64,000 nt of DNA from Porticoccus sp963974675 (GTDB taxonomy: Bacteria > Pseudomonadota > Gammaproteobacteria > Pseudomonadales > Porticoccaceae). Each line of letters begins with the position of its first letter. The stretch's first letter is position 1. The stretch spans positions 1 through 64,000 of the forward strand of contig CAXBDQ010000006.1 of assembly GCA_963974675.1 (NCBI GenBank), written 5' to 3'. The position numbers and the translations under genes were made by a program. Below, piece by piece: positions 45,587-54,375 of this stretch. Under the pieces are notes generated by a model. The model was not told the origin of the DNA. It saw only the letters and a list, made by a program, of their open reading frames with translations, and did not search any database.

Positions 45587-46582
45587 ATGTTCTCAACCGA
45601 TATCGCCGCTCTATTTTGTAGCGACTGTGTGCGCAGCATGCCCAACTGGGACTACAGGATCTGGCTTGGGATTGCAATATTGGGCACACTGTTCTGCCTA
45701 AGACACTGCCACCGACAGTTTACAAGGGCACGACTTATTGAGGATATGCCCACCTCCCGAATACGCTCTGCCAGCCAAGGCTATATCGAGCTGGTTGGTG
45801 TCGCAGAACTTCAGGGCAACCCCCAACTGGCTCCGCTCAGCAATACCCTATGCTTGTGGTGGCGTTATACCATTGAGAAATACCAAAGTTCCGGTAAATC
45901 CAGCCACTGGATAACGGTAGAGAAACGTACATGCAGCCAACCATTCCACCTGAAAGACACCACAGGAATATGCCGAGTTGAACCTCAAGGAGCTGAAATA
46001 AACACGTTGCACCGACGAACCTGGCACGGCAATACACGTCGCCCCATCATGGATCCCTCCACTTTAAAACAGAAAACTAAAGGTGGCTTTCTATCACTGC
46101 TCACCACAAACATTTCTATCGGCGGCATATCCTTGGGTAGACGTTACCGCTATACAGAACACTTGATCATGGAGGGAGATCCCCTCTACACACTAGGGCG
46201 CTTTGAGACAAACAGCAGTGGCCAGCGGACTCTCTCTCCCATGCAACTTTCTGGCGACATTCTTAGCGACTGGAAACAGGATTTCCCCGCATTGCTGGCA
46301 CGCTACGATAAAAATAATGATGGCAAGCTGGACTTAAAAGAGTGGCAACAGGTTCGCGATGCAGCCCTAGATGAAGTCAAACATCGACAAACACAGCAAG
46401 CTCATCAACCAGCAGATCATGTGCTCACTCAACCCCGGCACAAGGACTTTCCTTTTATTATCGACAGCACCGAACAAGAACATCTCAGCCGACGCTTACG
46501 ACGCCAATCCATTGTCTACGCCGTAGGTTTTTTACTTGCTGGAGTATTGAGCTGCTGGCTTATCAACAGCCGTTTTTTCTAG
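45587..46582 (+). CDS. GIDE-like membrane protein with an EF-hand
   Basis: 331 residues with transmembrane helices near 22-40 and 308-327. The central part (about 60-205) resembles the bacterial GIDE domain (segments GYIELVGVAELQG, WWRYTIEKY, and the late RYTEHLIMEGDPLYTLG), related to the domain before the RING finger in the mitochondrial ligase MUL1; no RING is present. Residues 241-252 (DKNNDGKLDLKE) are a canonical calcium-binding EF-hand loop. It lies 64 bases after lemA. An alternative start is ATG at 45638. Role unknown; Ca2+ binding is inferred from the motif only. Confidence 0.8.
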   Translation: MFSTDIAALFCSDCVRSMPNWDYRIWLGIAILGTLFCLRHCHRQFTRARLIEDMPTSRIRSASQGYIELVGVAELQGNPQLAPLSNTLCLWWRYTIEKYQSSGKSSHWITVEKRTCSQPFHLKDTTGICRVEPQGAEINTLHRRTWHGNTRRPIMDPSTLKQKTKGGFLSLLTTNISIGGISLGRRYRYTEHLIMEGDPLYTLGRFETNSSGQRTLSPMQLSGDILSDWKQDFPALLARYDKNNDGKLDLKEWQQVRDAALDEVKHRQTQQAHQPADHVLTQPRHKDFPFIIDSTEQEHLSRRLRRQSIVYAVGFLLAGVLSCWLINSRFF

Positions 46583-46666
46583 CCAGCCTCCTTGTAAAGA
46601 CTGCTCCACCCATACTGTTCAAGACATCACTGATCAGCGGGTGTGCTGGAAAGGCACATGCGTACC

Positions 46667-46987
46667 CTATTTGTAGAAAACAGCCAACCAAATCGTTTCT
46701 TCATCAGGGTCAGTCCAGCTCACCCGATGTCTTTTATGTGCTGGAATATTCAGATAATCCCCTGAAGTTAGCGACACTTCATCACCATTTTCAAATACCA
46801 GTGTTCCCGCTCCTTTTACGACCAAAATCCATTCATTTTCGTGCTGGTCATACCATTCATCATCTGGAGAACTCTGGCCTTTTGAAATAACCTTTTCTAT
46901 CCGAATAGAATTCGTTGCGGCGAGATTTTCAACAATCTCCTCCGGGATATCATTGGGAATATTGGACAATATATTTTCTTTTTTCAT
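46667..46987 (-). CDS. small cupin-domain protein
   Basis: 106 residues forming one cupin barrel: DEWYDQHENEWILVVKGAGTLVFENGD is the first cupin motif and the later LTSGDYLNIPAHKRHRVSW the second. The metal-binding histidines are plausible (H in QHENEW, H in AHKRHRV). It is probably a small binding protein or enzyme of unknown substrate; relatives are annotated only as cupin-domain proteins. It is 99 bases upstream of the DUF4404 gene in the same direction. Confidence 0.85.
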   Translation of the reverse strand: MKKENILSNIPNDIPEEIVENLAATNSIRIEKVISKGQSSPDDEWYDQHENEWILVVKGAGTLVFENGDEVSLTSGDYLNIPAHKRHRVSWTDPDEETIWLAVFYK

Positions 46988-47085
46988 GGCAATAACAGCA
47001 GCAAACTCTACTTATAACCCCTCCCGATTACACGGTGTTTTTTAGGTCATTTTTCACACTAACGCTGCCCGTCATAACAAGCAAA

Positions 47086-47355
47086 CTAAATACCCATTTT
47101 AGCCAAAGCTTCAAGCACTTGCCGTATGACCCCCGACAGGCGTGGATAATCCGCATCAAAATCACTGGCCTTGAGATCCAACCTCTCACGTAAAGTTTCC
47201 TTATGTTCTTCTGATTGCCCTTCACCTTGGGCTATTTGGACCATCTCGGACATCAGGTGTCCAAACATATCACGCTCTTCTGGCGCCATGGTGTGCGCCT
47301 TTTCCAATTCATCATGTAACTCATCAAGGTGTTTTTTTAGTTCTTCGTTAGTCAT
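47086..47355 (-). CDS. DUF4404 family protein
   Basis: 89 residues, all-helical and strongly acidic. The pattern ELKKHLDELHDELEKA at the start and the hydrophobic YPRLSGVIRQVLEALAKMGI at the end match DUF4404, a small family of unknown function found in pseudomonads and relatives. GAGG lies at ideal spacing before the ATG. It is upstream of the cupin gene and divergent from amtB. Confidence 0.85.
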   Translation of the reverse strand: MTNEELKKHLDELHDELEKAHTMAPEERDMFGHLMSEMVQIAQGEGQSEEHKETLRERLDLKASDFDADYPRLSGVIRQVLEALAKMGI

Positions 47356-47677
47356 ATGAAAACCTCATAAAATTTAATCATAAAGTGAAAGCGGACGGAG
47401 TTTATTGTGCATATCATTTAAAAAATTTACTGGTCAAATAGAGCTCTTCCGAAAGATTTTTTTCTAGAAAATTCCCCAAAAAATAGCTCCCTCTACTCAC
47501 ACTCTCATATACCGTCATAATATTTTTTTAAGTATATGCCATCTAACATATTCAGACGATGATTAAGACCACGCCAGAATAAAGGCTCCAATGGCACAGG
47601 ACATAATTAATAAGAATCAAAACGTTTAACAGAAAAAGATCCATTGATGGGTCGCCTGCCTAGGAACAACAAGTTTC

Positions 47678-47879
47678 GCACCAAATACAATCAACCCTAA
47701 CGTTAACGCCGCCAAAAGTCCTTCAAAAACAACGACACCGCACCAAAAAAATACATTTTTGGCGCAGTAGTTGCATAAAATTATAAAAATAGCCTAAAAA
47801 AAGCTATAAACACCCAAAATTTAACCAAAATCGCTCTATATTGGTGCCAAATAAGACGTATAGATCTTATATTGCACCA
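47678..47879. promoter_or_regulatory. NtrC half sites around the amtB promoter
   Basis: GCACCA half sites occur at 47678-47683 and 47740-47745, upstream of the sigma-54 promoter, and TGGTGC at 47842-47847 and GCACCA at 47874-47879 downstream of it, inside the untranslated leader. None forms the closely spaced full dyad seen at glnA and glnL. The rest of the 552-base gap from 47356 is AT-rich and I see no gene in it. Confidence 0.55.
47760..47774 (+). promoter_or_regulatory. sigma-54 promoter of amtB
   Basis: TGGCGC-N5-TTGC followed by A, with correct -24/-12 spacing. Initiation near 47786 would give a leader of about 120 bases. The call is strengthened by the ammonium-transporter gene downstream and the NtrC half sites around it. 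Confidence 0.75.
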
Positions 47880-47907
47880 TTAGCGATCACAATAAAGGTG
47901 CGAAACC

Positions 47908-49218
47908 ATGCTCAAACGCTTTAATCCACAGCTTACTCTTCTCCCGCTTTTACTGGGATTAATGCTTCCTGGCATGGGACATGCGGATGACCTTAATGGC
48001 GCCAATACGGCCTGGATCATAACTGCTACTGCCTTGGTATTGTTTATGACAATACCCGGCCTTTCGCTTTTTTATGGTGGACTGGTTCGTGTTAAAAACG
48101 TTCTCTCCGTACTCATGCAGTGCTTCGCCATCACGTGTATTGCCTCTCTGATTTGGTTAATCTGTGGTTACAGCTTGGCATTTACTGATGGCGGAGCCAT
48201 GAATAGCTGGATTGGTGGGTTAGACAATTTCATGCTGGCCAACGTATTTGAAGACTCCCTGTCAGGAGATATTCCTGAATCAGTTTTTGCGATGTTCCAG
48301 ATGACCTTCGCGATTATTACACCAACACTCATTATTGGTGCTTTTGCAGAACGGGTTAAGTTTTCTGCCGTATTGATTTTCAGCAGCATCTGGCTTCTAT
48401 TGGTTTATGTGCCCATCACACACTGGGTTTGGGGTGGGGGCTGGCTTGGCCAAATGGGACTGCTCGACTTTGCTGGCGGCACCGTTGTTCATGTCACCGC
48501 TGGTATTGGTGCTCTAGTAGCCGCCTTAGTTGTTGGCAATCGAAAAGGTTTCCAAATTCATGCGATGATGCCTCACAACCTGACCATGACAGTGGCCGGA
48601 GCAGGCATGCTGTGGGTAGGCTGGTTCGGTTTTAATGCTGGCTCAGCATTGGCCGCCAATGGTGATGCAGGCATGGCCATGCTGGTTACTCATATTTCTG
48701 CTGCCACCGGCTCATTGGCCTGGATGATGATGGAGTGGATCAAACATGGCAAACCTTCGGTATTGGGTATCGTGACAGGAATGGTCGCGGGCCTCGGCAC
48801 CATCACTCCTGCATCCGGCTTTGTTGGGCCAGGTGGAGCACTAATCATTGGCTTTACCGCCGGAATTGTCTGCTACTTTGCCACTCAACTGGTCAAACAA
48901 AAATTCAAAATTGATGATTCACTGGATGTTTTCCCGGTGCATGGTATGGGCGGGATTCTGGGTACGATGTTGGCGGGTGTATTTGCCTCGGCGGAACTCG
49001 GTGTTTTCAGCGGGCAAGGTTATGCCGAAGGTATGACCATGGGCTCACAAGTGCAGGTTCAGCTGATCGGCGTGGCAAGCACGCTTGTTTACACTGCTAT
49101 CGTTACGTATATCATATTGAAGCTGGTCGATATGATGGTTGGTCTTCGAGTAGACACTGAAGATGAAACTTATGGTCTTGATTTGTCTCAACATGACGAA
49201 CGTGGCTATGATCTATAG
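47908..49218 (+). CDS. amtB: ammonium transporter
   Basis: A 436-residue AmtB-type channel with a cleavable signal peptide (ending GHA, about residue 26) and eleven transmembrane helices. The twin pore histidines lie in TVVHVTAGIGALV and FPVHGMGGILGTM. The phenylalanine gate region and LMQCFAIT are typical. AmtB scavenges ammonium under nitrogen limitation and is normally blocked by GlnK; no glnK lies next to it here, unlike the common glnK-amtB operon. A strong terminator follows. Confidence 0.96.
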   Translation: MLKRFNPQLTLLPLLLGLMLPGMGHADDLNGANTAWIITATALVLFMTIPGLSLFYGGLVRVKNVLSVLMQCFAITCIASLIWLICGYSLAFTDGGAMNSWIGGLDNFMLANVFEDSLSGDIPESVFAMFQMTFAIITPTLIIGAFAERVKFSAVLIFSSIWLLLVYVPITHWVWGGGWLGQMGLLDFAGGTVVHVTAGIGALVAALVVGNRKGFQIHAMMPHNLTMTVAGAGMLWVGWFGFNAGSALAANGDAGMAMLVTHISAATGSLAWMMMEWIKHGKPSVLGIVTGMVAGLGTITPASGFVGPGGALIIGFTAGIVCYFATQLVKQKFKIDDSLDVFPVHGMGGILGTMLAGVFASAELGVFSGQGYAEGMTMGSQVQVQLIGVASTLVYTAIVTYIILKLVDMMVGLRVDTEDETYGLDLSQHDERGYDL

Positions 49219-49244
49219 GACGATTACGAATCTGACTCACAAAT

Positions 49245-49272
49245 AAAAAAACCGCCACAAGGCGGTTTTTTT
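49245..49272. terminator. bidirectional terminator between amtB and btuF
   Basis: CCGCC-ACAA-GGCGG with seven A on one side and seven T on the other. It serves amtB on the plus strand and the B12 operon on the minus strand. Confidence 0.92.
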
Positions 49273-49293
49273 ATTCTCAAAATAGATAATGGT

Positions 49294-50160
49294 CTAGCGG
49301 GTCTGATCAATGGCACTACAGAGTTGCCTAGCTCCCAGAAGAATTCGAGGAGTGTGACGGTGAAGCAAATAGGGATCAACTTTATACAGGTGATGATTAG
49401 TCACCGCCCTTAGCTGGGGCCATTGCTTCCAGTATTCAAAAGCAGCCTCAACATCTGTGTACTGCCCAACAATAATAACTTCTGGATCTGCTGCCAACAC
49501 CGACTCCACCCCTATCCGAGGGACTAACGGCCTTACATCTGAAAAGATATTTTCAGCGCCACAAAGCTGGAGCACATCGGAGACCAGATGTTTGCCCCCA
49601 AAGCTGATTAAGGGAGATTGCCAGATCTGGTAATAAACACTGACCTTTCGGACCTGTTGGTACCTGTTCCGCAGGTGTTCAAGAGTAACCCGAAACTGGT
49701 GAATCGTTTTTTCTGACTCAGAATCGACACCCAGAAGGCGACCAATTTTATGGAGGGTCTCGGGAATATTGTCGAGTTTTCTCGGCTCATTGACGAAAAC
49801 ATTCAAACCCAACGAAGACAATCGCTGAATAATATTTTCTCCGTTACCACTTCGCCAAACCAATACGAGGTCTGGCTTATAAGCAAGCAATGCCTCGTAA
49901 TTAATTTTGTTGTTAGAACCGATAATAGGAAGTGATTTCGCTTCTTCCGGAAAATCGCTCCAAGCTACGGTAGCGACCATGCGGTCGCCACCGCCTACGG
50001 CATACACAACTTCAGTCAGATGAGGAGCCAAACTGATCACTCGTTGAGCAGGCTTCGATAATATTATTTCCCGACCGAGGTCATCCTTAACATGAATCCC
50101 TGCCCCTGTGTGTAACGAGAACAACAACAATACAAAGCACCACAACCTCCGGCCTCTCAT
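49294..50160 (-). CDS. btuF: periplasmic cobalamin-binding protein (BtuF-like)
   Basis: About 288 residues. A signal peptide (to about residue 21) precedes a class III periplasmic binding fold: RVISLAPHLTEVVYAVGGGDRMVA in the first lobe, a long linking helix, and a second lobe ending with YLLHRHTPRILLG. It would carry B12 to BtuCD. The ATG at 50160 follows the btuD stop by one base; a TTG nine bases upstream is in frame. Substrate identity rests on family resemblance plus the riboswitch-headed B12 cluster. Confidence 0.88.
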   Translation of the reverse strand: MRGRRLWCFVLLLFSLHTGAGIHVKDDLGREIILSKPAQRVISLAPHLTEVVYAVGGGDRMVATVAWSDFPEEAKSLPIIGSNNKINYEALLAYKPDLVLVWRSGNGENIIQRLSSLGLNVFVNEPRKLDNIPETLHKIGRLLGVDSESEKTIHQFRVTLEHLRNRYQQVRKVSVYYQIWQSPLISFGGKHLVSDVLQLCGAENIFSDVRPLVPRIGVESVLAADPEVIIVGQYTDVEAAFEYWKQWPQLRAVTNHHLYKVDPYLLHRHTPRILLGARQLCSAIDQTR

Positions 50161-50161
50161 A

Positions 50162-50932
50162 TTAAACAATCACCAGTGGAGAACCTGTTTTGGGGTGGAT
50201 TCCCATGGAGACAGCCACATTGAAAACCTGCTCGATTAACTCTGTGGTCAGCACAGTCTCCGGTGAACCTTTTGCTACAAGTCGACCACAGCTCAACATC
50301 ACCAACTGATCGGCACAACTGGCCGCCAAATTGAGGTCATGAACAACCAACAAAACACCAACGCCCTGCCGAACAAAGCTTTTGACAATATCCAGGGTGA
50401 GCTGTTGGTGGGCCAAATCAAAGGCTGATGTTGGTTCATCCAAAATCAGAATCCTATCACCGCTAGCATCCGGCTCCCATATTTGTGCAAGCACTCGCGC
50501 CAACTGTACCCTCTGCTTTTCTCCGCCAGACATTTGGGTATAGGGTCGCTTATCCAAATAGCTACCACCCACGAGATCCAGAACCGCATCGACTATTTCA
50601 GTATCTTTGGTTAAACCAGTGGAATGGGGAATCCGCCCCATCATCACTACCTCTCGGGCGGTAAAGGGAAAGTTCAGAGCCGAACCCTGAGGTAATACAC
50701 CAAGTATTCGGGCCAGCTGCTTTGGCTGCCATTGATCGAAAGAAAGGCCATTAAAGGTAACATCACCGGATGAGGGTTTTATCTCTCCGCATAACAAACG
50801 TAACAAGCTGGTTTTACCCGCACCGTTAGGACCAACAATCGCCGTCACTTCACCAGATTTTACCTGTAAATCAATACCTTGCAACAAATCAAAACCTGCA
50901 ATAGATAATGATAACTGGTGGGTTTCAAGCAT
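50162..50932 (-). CDS. btuD: B12 import ABC transporter ATP-binding protein (BtuD-like)
   Basis: A 256-residue ABC ATPase of the iron-siderophore/haem/B12 importer class. Walker A GPNGAGKTS, signature MSGGEKQRVQLARVLAQ, Walker B ILILDEPTSAFD and switch VVHDLNLAA are intact. On sequence alone it could be called a haem importer ATPase (HmuV); location with btuC, btuF, cobO and btuB makes B12 the better call. It begins three bases after the btuC stop. Confidence 0.88.
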   Translation of the reverse strand: MLETHQLSLSIAGFDLLQGIDLQVKSGEVTAIVGPNGAGKTSLLRLLCGEIKPSSGDVTFNGLSFDQWQPKQLARILGVLPQGSALNFPFTAREVVMMGRIPHSTGLTKDTEIVDAVLDLVGGSYLDKRPYTQMSGGEKQRVQLARVLAQIWEPDASGDRILILDEPTSAFDLAHQQLTLDIVKSFVRQGVGVLLVVHDLNLAASCADQLVMLSCGRLVAKGSPETVLTTELIEQVFNVAVSMGIHPKTGSPLVIV

Positions 50933-50935
50933 CGA

Positions 50936-51967
50936 TCAGCCCACCATTCTGTTTCGTTGTTGTAGCAACAAAGCAACAAAAAATGGCGCCCCTAACAAAG
51001 CGGTAATTACCCCGGTCGGCAATTCCGCCGGAGACATCAATGTCCGAGCCGCAGTATCCGCCAGCACAAGTAACACAGCGCCAAGAATGGCAGATCCGGG
51101 AATCAAGTAACGGTGATCGGGGCCAATTATTAACCGAACCAAGTGCGGAACAATCAGACCCACAAAAGCCACTACACCAGACACAGCAACAGCAACCCCT
51201 ACTCCCAGAGCCGTCAACAAAATCAAACGTCGCTTCATGGCTTCGACATCTACACCCAGATGACGCGCCTCCGACTCGCCCAACAACATGGCGTTTAGTG
51301 CCTTCCCCTCTCTAGGTAAGACCAGAATCAGCGGAATTGCCACTAGCCCCATCGTTAGCGTTCTGGGCCAATCGGCACCATCCAGATTACCCATTTGCCA
51401 AAGACTGATCCGCCGCAACATTTCGTTGTCAGCAAAAAAACTGAAGAGGCTTGTTATCGCCCCGGACAGCGCAGTAATCGCAATACCTGCCAACAGCATC
51501 GTCGCCACTGAGGTACCAGTAACGGACGTTGCAAGACTATAGACAACACTGGTTGCCAATAGGCCGCCCACAAAAGCGCCAATAGCGATAGCAGGCAATT
51601 CAATACCACTACCGATGGCATTGACTCCACCAAAAAAAATGATACAGCTAGCTCCTACCGATGCACCACTGGAGACGCCGATCAAGGAGGGGTCTGCCAG
51701 CGGATTGCGAAATAGCCCCTGCATAACAGCCCCACAACTGGCCAGACAAGCGCCAGACAAAGCCGCTAATAAAACCCGAGGCAAACGAATCGACTGAAGA
51801 ATGCGATGATCCATATCGAGCAGTTTCAGACTGAACAGCCCCCATATTTTTGAAGGTGATATATCTGTAGGGCCACTCAATAAACCACACAACAACGCTA
51901 TGACCAGAGCAACACTAGCTAATAAGATGAATTTAATGGGGGAATAGCGGCGCAATGTAACTCTCAA
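50936..51967 (-). CDS. btuC: B12 import ABC transporter permease (BtuC-like)
   Basis: A 343-residue FecCD/BtuC-type permease with about ten transmembrane helices. Conserved parts: GACLASCGAVMQGLFRNPLADPSLIGVSSGA, and the ATPase-coupling segment GVVAFVGLIVPHLVRLI followed by GPDHRYLIPGSA. The start is TTG at 51967, the best in-frame choice I can find, as no ATG lies near. It works with BtuD and BtuF in the inner membrane. Confidence 0.9.
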   Translation of the reverse strand: MRVTLRRYSPIKFILLASVALVIALLCGLLSGPTDISPSKIWGLFSLKLLDMDHRILQSIRLPRVLLAALSGACLASCGAVMQGLFRNPLADPSLIGVSSGASVGASCIIFFGGVNAIGSGIELPAIAIGAFVGGLLATSVVYSLATSVTGTSVATMLLAGIAITALSGAITSLFSFFADNEMLRRISLWQMGNLDGADWPRTLTMGLVAIPLILVLPREGKALNAMLLGESEARHLGVDVEAMKRRLILLTALGVGVAVAVSGVVAFVGLIVPHLVRLIIGPDHRYLIPGSAILGAVLLVLADTAARTLMSPAELPTGVITALLGAPFFVALLLQQRNRMVG

Positions 51968-52021
51968 TTTTTAACCATCTATTTTTAAAAATATATTCAG
52001 CTATTGATTAAAAATCCACAG

Positions 52022-52615
52022 CTAAAAATCTACACCGCGGCGTGCCATCACACCGGCTTTATAGGCATGCTTGATGTCCTTAATTTCAGATACGGTATCC
52101 GCTAACTCTTGCAAAGCTGAGCCACCACCACGTCCAGTAATGACAACACTCTGATTTTTTGGACGATTTTTTAGCACGTCCAACACAGTCTGTTCATCAA
52201 GGTATTTAAAGCTAAACATATAAGTAAGTTCATCGAGAACAACTAGGTGGAAACTGTCGTCTTTTAACATCTGCTCGGCAACAGCCCAGGTTTTTTTAGC
52301 CGCCTGAATATCGGCTTCTCTATCTTGAGTATCCCAAGTAAACCCTGTCCCCATTTGATAGAAATTTACCTGAGGGCATATATCGCGCAAATAAAGCTCT
52401 TCTCCGGAAAGCTGCTGCCCTTTGATGAACTGAACAACACCTACTTTGTAATCGTAACCCAAGGCTCGCATGACCATACCAAATGCCGAGCTGGTTTTAC
52501 CCTTGCCCTCACCAGTTAACAAGATCACAACACCGCGCTCAGTATCTGCAGCCTTAATACCCGCATCAACATTCTCTTTGAGCTTCTGCATTTTTTTTTG
52601 GTGCTTATCTGTCAC
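52022..52615 (-). CDS. cobO: corrinoid adenosyltransferase (CobO/BtuR type)
   Basis: A 197-residue ATP:cob(I)alamin adenosyltransferase. The P-loop LLTGEGKGKTSSAFG (about 31-45) and the later VVLDELTY and VVITGRGG are characteristic of the CobA/CobO family. It attaches the adenosyl group to imported corrinoid, giving the cofactor form used by IcmF. The GTG start has GAGGA at good spacing. It lies 15 bases after the cytosolic B12-binding protein gene. Confidence 0.95.
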   Translation of the reverse strand: MTDKHQKKMQKLKENVDAGIKAADTERGVVILLTGEGKGKTSSAFGMVMRALGYDYKVGVVQFIKGQQLSGEELYLRDICPQVNFYQMGTGFTWDTQDREADIQAAKKTWAVAEQMLKDDSFHLVVLDELTYMFSFKYLDEQTVLDVLKNRPKNQSVVITGRGGGSALQELADTVSEIKDIKHAYKAGVMARRGVDF

Positions 52616-52630
52616 AGGGTATCCTCGGCG

Positions 52631-53563
52631 TTAATCACTAATAACAGCGTTCCATTTTGTCGCCGCAGGAACACCTGCAGGCAAAGAATGCACCTCAGGA
52701 TGCAGTAGGTTGGCAAGAATTTCCAGACTATCGACCAAACGCGGACCAGGGCGACTGAAATAACTATTACCGTCCACCATAAAGACCTGATCATTTTTAG
52801 CCGCAGGCAATTGAGAAAATTCAGTATTATGAAGCAGCAAAGGCATGTCTTGCTCTGTTCTGGATAGATCAAAACCACAAAGGGAGACCAAAATCACATC
52901 CGGTTTTGCCGCAACCAGATCCCCCCAAGAACGAGAGCATGATGGTTTATCCCGCATACCAAAACAGGGGATACCGCCAGCCATGTCTATTAATTCAGGA
53001 TACCAATGCCCACCATCAAACAAAGGATCAAGCCATTCGAGAATGGCCACCCTTGGGCGCAAATGATGAGGGATACTTTCTGAACGCTGAACAACGGCGT
53101 CTACACGCCGATTCAAATGATCTAAATATACCTGCGCCTCAGCCTCACGACCCGCTGCTTTTCCTACCACTGGAATGGTTAGTAAAACATCGCTTAAACA
53201 GGTGGGTTCCAAATTAATAACTTGCGGAGAACCCGGCAACTCACAAGCAACGGAGGTGACCTCGTCAGCTGACACGGCACATACATCACAAAGAGCTTGA
53301 GTGACAATTAAATTAGGTGCCAAAGTAGACAGCGTATCCATATCCAAACTATAGAGTGCGCTATCTGTTTCCAGCTGACTTCGAACCAAGACATCGATTT
53401 CGTGGCTGGCGAGACCTTTGGGGATTCTCGATTGAGTGACGACAGGCAACCCCACAACATCACTGGGGTAATCACACTCATGGGTAACCCCCACTAACTG
53501 ATCACGCAAACCAATGCCACAAATGATTTCCGTGGCACTGGGCAGTAAAGAAACAATATTCAT
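52631..53563 (-). CDS. BtuF-like cobalamin-binding protein without signal peptide
   Basis: 310 residues of the class III binding-protein fold, beginning directly with IVSLLPSATEIICGIGL and HECDYP, with no export signal. The middle has the CDVCAVSADEV segment seen in a B12-cluster subgroup of COG0614 proteins. Location in the cytosol is inferred from the missing signal. It may bind or hand over corrinoid inside the cell, or serve a salvage step; the true role is not known to me. AGGT precedes the ATG. It is distinct from the secreted btuF at 49294. Confidence 0.82.
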   Translation of the reverse strand: MNIVSLLPSATEIICGIGLRDQLVGVTHECDYPSDVVGLPVVTQSRIPKGLASHEIDVLVRSQLETDSALYSLDMDTLSTLAPNLIVTQALCDVCAVSADEVTSVACELPGSPQVINLEPTCLSDVLLTIPVVGKAAGREAEAQVYLDHLNRRVDAVVQRSESIPHHLRPRVAILEWLDPLFDGGHWYPELIDMAGGIPCFGMRDKPSCSRSWGDLVAAKPDVILVSLCGFDLSRTEQDMPLLLHNTEFSQLPAAKNDQVFMVDGNSYFSRPGPRLVDSLEILANLLHPEVHSLPAGVPAATKWNAVISD

Positions 53564-53620
53564 AGCGCATTACCTAAAAAAGAGAGCCTGACAGGAATAC
53601 ACTCAAAATAAGGTGGCATC

Positions 53621-54313
53621 TCAAAGTACACCCATTAAATCAGTGTACACGAAGCCTTCTCGCTTCACGGTTTCGCCCACAGTCACCTCAACTGGTTTAT
53701 GGAACATGGGGCCATTCCAAGCGAAGGTGTGAAACTCACCATTTTCGCCACAACGATCGACAGCCTCAGGCAGCTTTATCAGCAGCGCTCGATCAAAAGC
53801 GTGCCCGGCCAAAGCCTCAGGGACTTTTGTCGGATCAAGACAGGTCAGGTATGCCAGCAATCCGGACTCAATCATGCTATCAGCCAGTTCCGTTGTGGGA
53901 ATACCCCAGATAGGGAACATCAGATCCAGTCCGGTATCTGCCATGCGCTCCTCACGATACTGACGGATATCCTCCAGAAAAAGATCCCCAAATGCGACAG
54001 CATCCGGTGCCATTTCACGCTTGGCGCGATCTATGGCACTGGACATCAACTGTTCATATTGCTCATTGCTACAAGGCCAGGGCAGGGCAACCTCAAGTAA
54101 TGGCAGCTCCGCCGCTTCTGCCTGTGCACGAACCAGCTCCAACCTAACCCCATGGATCGCTGAGCGACCAAACTCACTATTGAAAGTCGTCAGCAAGCCA
54201 ACTACTTCCACATCAGGGTTTTGCTGTAATTGGTACAGTGCCCAAGCGGAGTCCTTACCACTACTCCAGGATAATAATACTCGGGCTTTCTTCTTCGAAC
54301 TCAAATCAGTCAC
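53621..54313 (-). CDS. DUF71-type ATP-pyrophosphatase (diphthine-ammonia ligase-like, B12-linked subgroup)
   Basis: 230 residues of the PP-loop ATPase family COG2102. The nucleotide motif LLSWSSGKDSAWALY is near residue 12-26; later motifs VAFGDLFLEDIRQYRE and MFPIWG match the family. The eukaryotic/archaeal members amidate diphthine on EF-2, which bacteria lack. A bacterial subgroup found next to B12 transport genes has been predicted from comparative genomics to act in B12 salvage, and the location here fits that group. GTG start with AGGAAG upstream. Confidence 0.85.
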   Translation of the reverse strand: MTDLSSKKKARVLLSWSSGKDSAWALYQLQQNPDVEVVGLLTTFNSEFGRSAIHGVRLELVRAQAEAAELPLLEVALPWPCSNEQYEQLMSSAIDRAKREMAPDAVAFGDLFLEDIRQYREERMADTGLDLMFPIWGIPTTELADSMIESGLLAYLTCLDPTKVPEALAGHAFDRALLIKLPEAVDRCGENGEFHTFAWNGPMFHKPVEVTVGETVKREGFVYTDLMGVL

Positions 54314-54375
54314 AACTGCCGTCTTCCTTTCTTTTAATTAAAGAACCCTTGTAGAGAAAGAAGCTAAAGCTAATA

